Shown here one piece after another: positions 62,092 through 64,000 of a DNA stretch of 64,000 bases (positions are counted from its first letter, which is position 1; each line of letters opens with the position of its first letter). Source of the stretch: an uncultured Hyphomonadaceae bacterium. GTDB taxonomy: Bacteria; Pseudomonadota; Alphaproteobacteria; Caulobacterales; Maricaulaceae. The translations under genes were made by a program, and so were the position numbers. The stretch is from assembly GCA_913058335.1 (NCBI GenBank), contig CAJXPX010000006.1, positions 1 to 64,000 of the forward strand. Direction: 5' to 3'. Below the pieces are notes generated by a model that had not been told where the DNA came from, made no database searches, and worked only from the letters and a program-made list of their open reading frames with translations.

Positions 62092-62937
62092 ATGACCGAT
62101 ATGACCGAAGCGCTCGAAGGCTTTCCAAAAGGCGACCTGATGAAAGGCAAAAAGGGCCTTATCATGGGCGTGGCGAATAAGAACTCCATTGCTTGGGCAA
62201 TTGCCCGCCAGCTCGCGGCGCAAGGCGCAGAGATCGCCTTTACTTATCAGGGCGATGCGCTACTTCGCCGGGTCAAACCTTTGGCTGAGAGCATCGGTTC
62301 TGACACGCTCTGCGAATGTGACGTGACCGATGACGCCACCATGGACAGCACTTTTGCGATGCTGAAACAAAAATTCGGCAAAATCGACTTCCTCGTTCAC
62401 GCCATTGCCTTTGCAGGCAAAGACCAGCTCGCCGGATCCTTTGTAGATAATACCACACGCGAAGGCTTTAAATCGGCTCTCGACATTTCAGCATACTCCT
62501 TTGTCGATGCGGCGCGGCGCGCTTCTGAAATGATGAATGATGGCGGCTCCATGGTGACGCTGACTTATCTGGGCTCAGAGCGCGTTATCCCGAATTATAA
62601 TGTGATGGGCGTTGCCAAAGCGGCTCTTGAAGCCTCCACTCGCTATATCGCCGCTGACCTGGGTCCGCGCGGCATTCGCGTCAATGCCATTTCCGCGGGT
62701 CCGATCAAGACGCTCGCCGCCGCCGGTATTGGTTCCGGCCGCCACATGTTCCGCTTCAACAAAGCCGCCTCCGCGTTGCAAGATCACACCGATCCGGCGG
62801 GGGTTGCCGGCGCCGCGCTTTACCTCCTCTCTGATTTGGGCCTTTCCTGCACAGGCGAGACGCACCATGTTGACGGCGGTTTCCACGCAATCGGGATGCC
62901 GCAGGAAGAGCCGTTGAAAGCGAGCTTGGCGGAGTGA
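62092..62937 (+). CDS. fabI: Enoyl-ACP reductase (NADH)
   Basis: FabI does the last reduction in each fatty acid elongation cycle and is the target of triclosan-type inhibitors. The 281-residue short-chain dehydrogenase-like protein has GLIMGVANKNSIAWAIA, the catalytic Tyr-x6-Lys in YNVMGVAKA, and the RVNAISAGPIKTLAA block. It follows fabAB in the usual alphaproteobacterial order but with mipA and a luxR-type gene in between. A hairpin follows the stop. Confidence 0.96.
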   Translation: MTDMTEALEGFPKGDLMKGKKGLIMGVANKNSIAWAIARQLAAQGAEIAFTYQGDALLRRVKPLAESIGSDTLCECDVTDDATMDSTFAMLKQKFGKIDFLVHAIAFAGKDQLAGSFVDNTTREGFKSALDISAYSFVDAARRASEMMNDGGSMVTLTYLGSERVIPNYNVMGVAKAALEASTRYIAADLGPRGIRVNAISAGPIKTLAAAGIGSGRHMFRFNKAASALQDHTDPAGVAGAALYLLSDLGLSCTGETHHVDGGFHAIGMPQEEPLKASLAE

Positions 62938-62968
62938 ACAAAAATCAATCAAGTGAATTGATTTTTGT
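62938..62968 (+). terminator. Hairpin after fabI
   Basis: ACAAAAATCAAT (62938-62949), loop CAAGTGA, ATTGATTTTTGT (62957-62968): a perfect 12-base stem with A- and T-runs in its arms, starting right at the fabI stop. Probably a bidirectional terminator, also serving the convergent ribD-like gene. Confidence 0.75.
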
Positions 62969-63084
62969 AAACTGAAGCGTGCGGCGTAAGACGCGCTCAT
63001 TACAGTTACTTTTTCAAATAGTTACTTTCTTAACTCGAAACTCAACCGGTTTCGGCGCTTTAGTTAAATTGATTGACTCTCAAT

Positions 63085-63519
63085 TTAAGACGCGACCCGC
63101 GCGAAGAAATCTGCATTTATCTCGAACGCCTCTTCCGCGCCGATGCCGATTTGTACATCTATGCCCGCCTCTTGCAAAAGCGCCGCGCCGCGCCAGTGGA
63201 CGCGAGGGTCGGGGTCTATGACCGCTATATGGCAGGCCGCGATGCCTGCCTCTATCAAGGCATTGGCGCAAGGCGCGGTTTGACCGTAATGTGAGCAGGG
63301 CTCCAGCGTGACATAAGCGGCAGCGCCTCGCGCTTCTGACCCGGCGCTCATCAGAGCGATGGTTTCAGCGTGAGGACGGCCTCCATCTGCTGTCGCTCCG
63401 CGGCCGATAACTTCTCCGTTTTTGACGAGCACGCATCCAACAGCCGGATTTTCGGCGGTGCGCCCTTTTTGCGCGAGAGCAAGGGAAAGGGCCAAAGCCA
63501 TATAATCTTTATCACTCAT
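63085..63519 (-). CDS. RibD-type pyrimidine deaminase domain, without the reductase domain
   Basis: This 144-residue protein has the zinc-binding deaminase motifs HAE (in PHAETIAL) and PCSHYGQTAPC, and the conserved NPAVGCVLV block of RibD. It should deaminate the diaminopyrimidine intermediate of riboflavin synthesis. Full RibD has about 360 residues with a C-terminal reductase; here the frame stops just after FFARVAS, at the domain border, and no reductase remnant is seen in 62938-63084. It may be a truncated pseudogene or a free-standing deaminase with its reductase encoded elsewhere. Confidence 0.8.
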   Translation of the reverse strand: MSDKDYMALALSLALAQKGRTAENPAVGCVLVKNGEVIGRGATADGGRPHAETIALMSAGSEARGAAAYVTLEPCSHYGQTAPCANALIEAGIAACHIAVIDPDPRVHWRGAALLQEAGIDVQIGIGAEEAFEINADFFARVAS

Positions 63520-64000
63520 AAGCCTTTATTCCGTTTTTGCAGCGCGAAGGGAAGGGAGATTTGGATATGGGTTATTGCCGCCGGACTCTCTTGTCCATCC
63601 GTTCCGCCCTCTCGGGCATCCAATTTGCTCATCGCACCTATCGTTTTGCGTCTTTTCCAAGCTCTGCGGCAGGTAAGGAAGCTTTCGCTTTTCCGTATTA
63701 CTTGGAATTTCAGCGGGTTGTCAGTCTGTTTCTTTTTTACCTTTCGAATAAAAATGGGGGCTGTCCACACAGCGCAGAGCCGCAGGGAGTACCTGTAAAA
63801 TAATAATTTCGCGGCCCTGACATTACCTGTCGCCAGACTCCGTGGCGGTGAATGACACTACTTTCGACCCTCTTTCTGCCAGGATTATTTACACCTCACC
63901 CGGCAGGGGCTTGTCCGAACCGCGTCCGGCGCCGGAGCCGTTTACCCCCGCCCGCCTTCTTCGGCACTCACCGTCCCACCTCATACAGACCAGCCAACGA
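63520..64000. other. Right-end region with no convincing gene but strong hairpins
   Basis: No open frame here looks like a known protein. The frame from the ATG at 63852 stays open to the window end, and a minus-strand frame ending near 63890 is open to the edge; neither has family features. Structure is clear, however: CGCCA/TGGCG stem (about 63828-63845) inside longer matching arms, a CTGCC/GGCAG stem (about 63876-63905), and the perfect palindrome TCCGGCGCCGGA (63925-63936). I checked for RNase P RNA, tmRNA, SRP RNA and FMN riboswitch landmarks and saw none. Confidence 0.4.

Noticed and set aside
63800-64000. RNase P RNA, tmRNA, SRP RNA or FMN riboswitch at the right end
   Set aside because: None of the conserved sequence landmarks I know for these RNAs is present on either strand.
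1-64000. tRNA, rRNA, CRISPR arrays, insertion sequences, prophage
   Set aside because: No T-loop-like motifs, spaced direct repeats, transposase or phage genes were seen in a read-through of intergenic regions and proteins.

Overview
This window comes from the chromosome of an alphaproteobacterium, most likely a stalked or dimorphic marine relative of Caulobacter/Hyphomonas (inference from gene content). The evidence is three regulators of the CtrA cell-cycle network (RcdA-like, TrcR, SciP), alphaproteobacterial signature families (DUF1465, DUF1192, DUF2093), split petA-petB-petC genes, lipid A and Kdo genes, and a fabA-fabB-fabI set. No rRNA, tRNA, CRISPR array, transposase or integrase was found. 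Genes are tightly packed, often overlapping by 1-8 bases, at medium GC. The exception is the first 3 kb, which is clearly AT-rich.

Layout: 1-3030 is an AT-rich accessory island with a beta-class DNA methyltransferase overlapping a DGQHR-domain protein, a candidate DNA-modification or defence pair. 3060-9503 holds a DSP-like phosphatase and a lipid A/Kdo operon (DUF374 acyltransferase, waaA, lpxK, lpxL-type acyltransferase) that ends in a translationally coupled GH9 cellulase lipoprotein. 9603-13964 has chorismate mutase, an M23 peptidase, DUF2093, xseA and purD. 14268-17713 has a membrane-bound XRE regulator with a serine-hydrolase lipoprotein, a small exported protein that looks like an enzyme remnant, and ada. 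17703-25052 is a type II secretion cluster gspE-to-gspM on the minus strand, without gspC, gspD or gspO.

25246-29802 is an ABC ATPase and a permease fused to an M1 aminopeptidase. 29931-34326 has efp, suhB, kdsA, rpmE, rcdA, DUF1192 and trcR. 34359-41292 makes activated sugars (GDP-mannose, GDP-fucose, dTDP-rhamnose) with no glycosyltransferase nearby. 41435-50057 has sciP (with a perfect CtrA box upstream), mnmA, dodecin, a thiolase, a dienelactone-hydrolase-like protein, a SulP transporter and an M3 peptidase. 50128-54973 has the cytochrome bc1 complex, trmL, hemF and a HAD phosphatase.

54976-57538 is a CsoR-controlled metal-handling locus: glutaredoxin-MauE fusion and csoR on one strand; an outer-membrane-like protein, a MerP-like HMA protein and a MerT-like membrane protein on the other, with a CsoR-type operator between them. 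58252-62937 is fabA-fabB, mipA, a LuxR solo and fabI. 63085-63519 is a RibD deaminase domain lacking its reductase half, and the last 480 bases hold no convincing gene but have strong hairpin potential.

The recurring theme is the cell envelope: lipid A, Kdo, sugar nucleotides, fatty acids, lipoproteins and protein secretion. Cell-cycle regulators are threaded between these genes. The strongest candidates for undescribed biology are the methyltransferase/DGQHR pair and the CsoR-glutaredoxin/MauE-MerPT-like locus.
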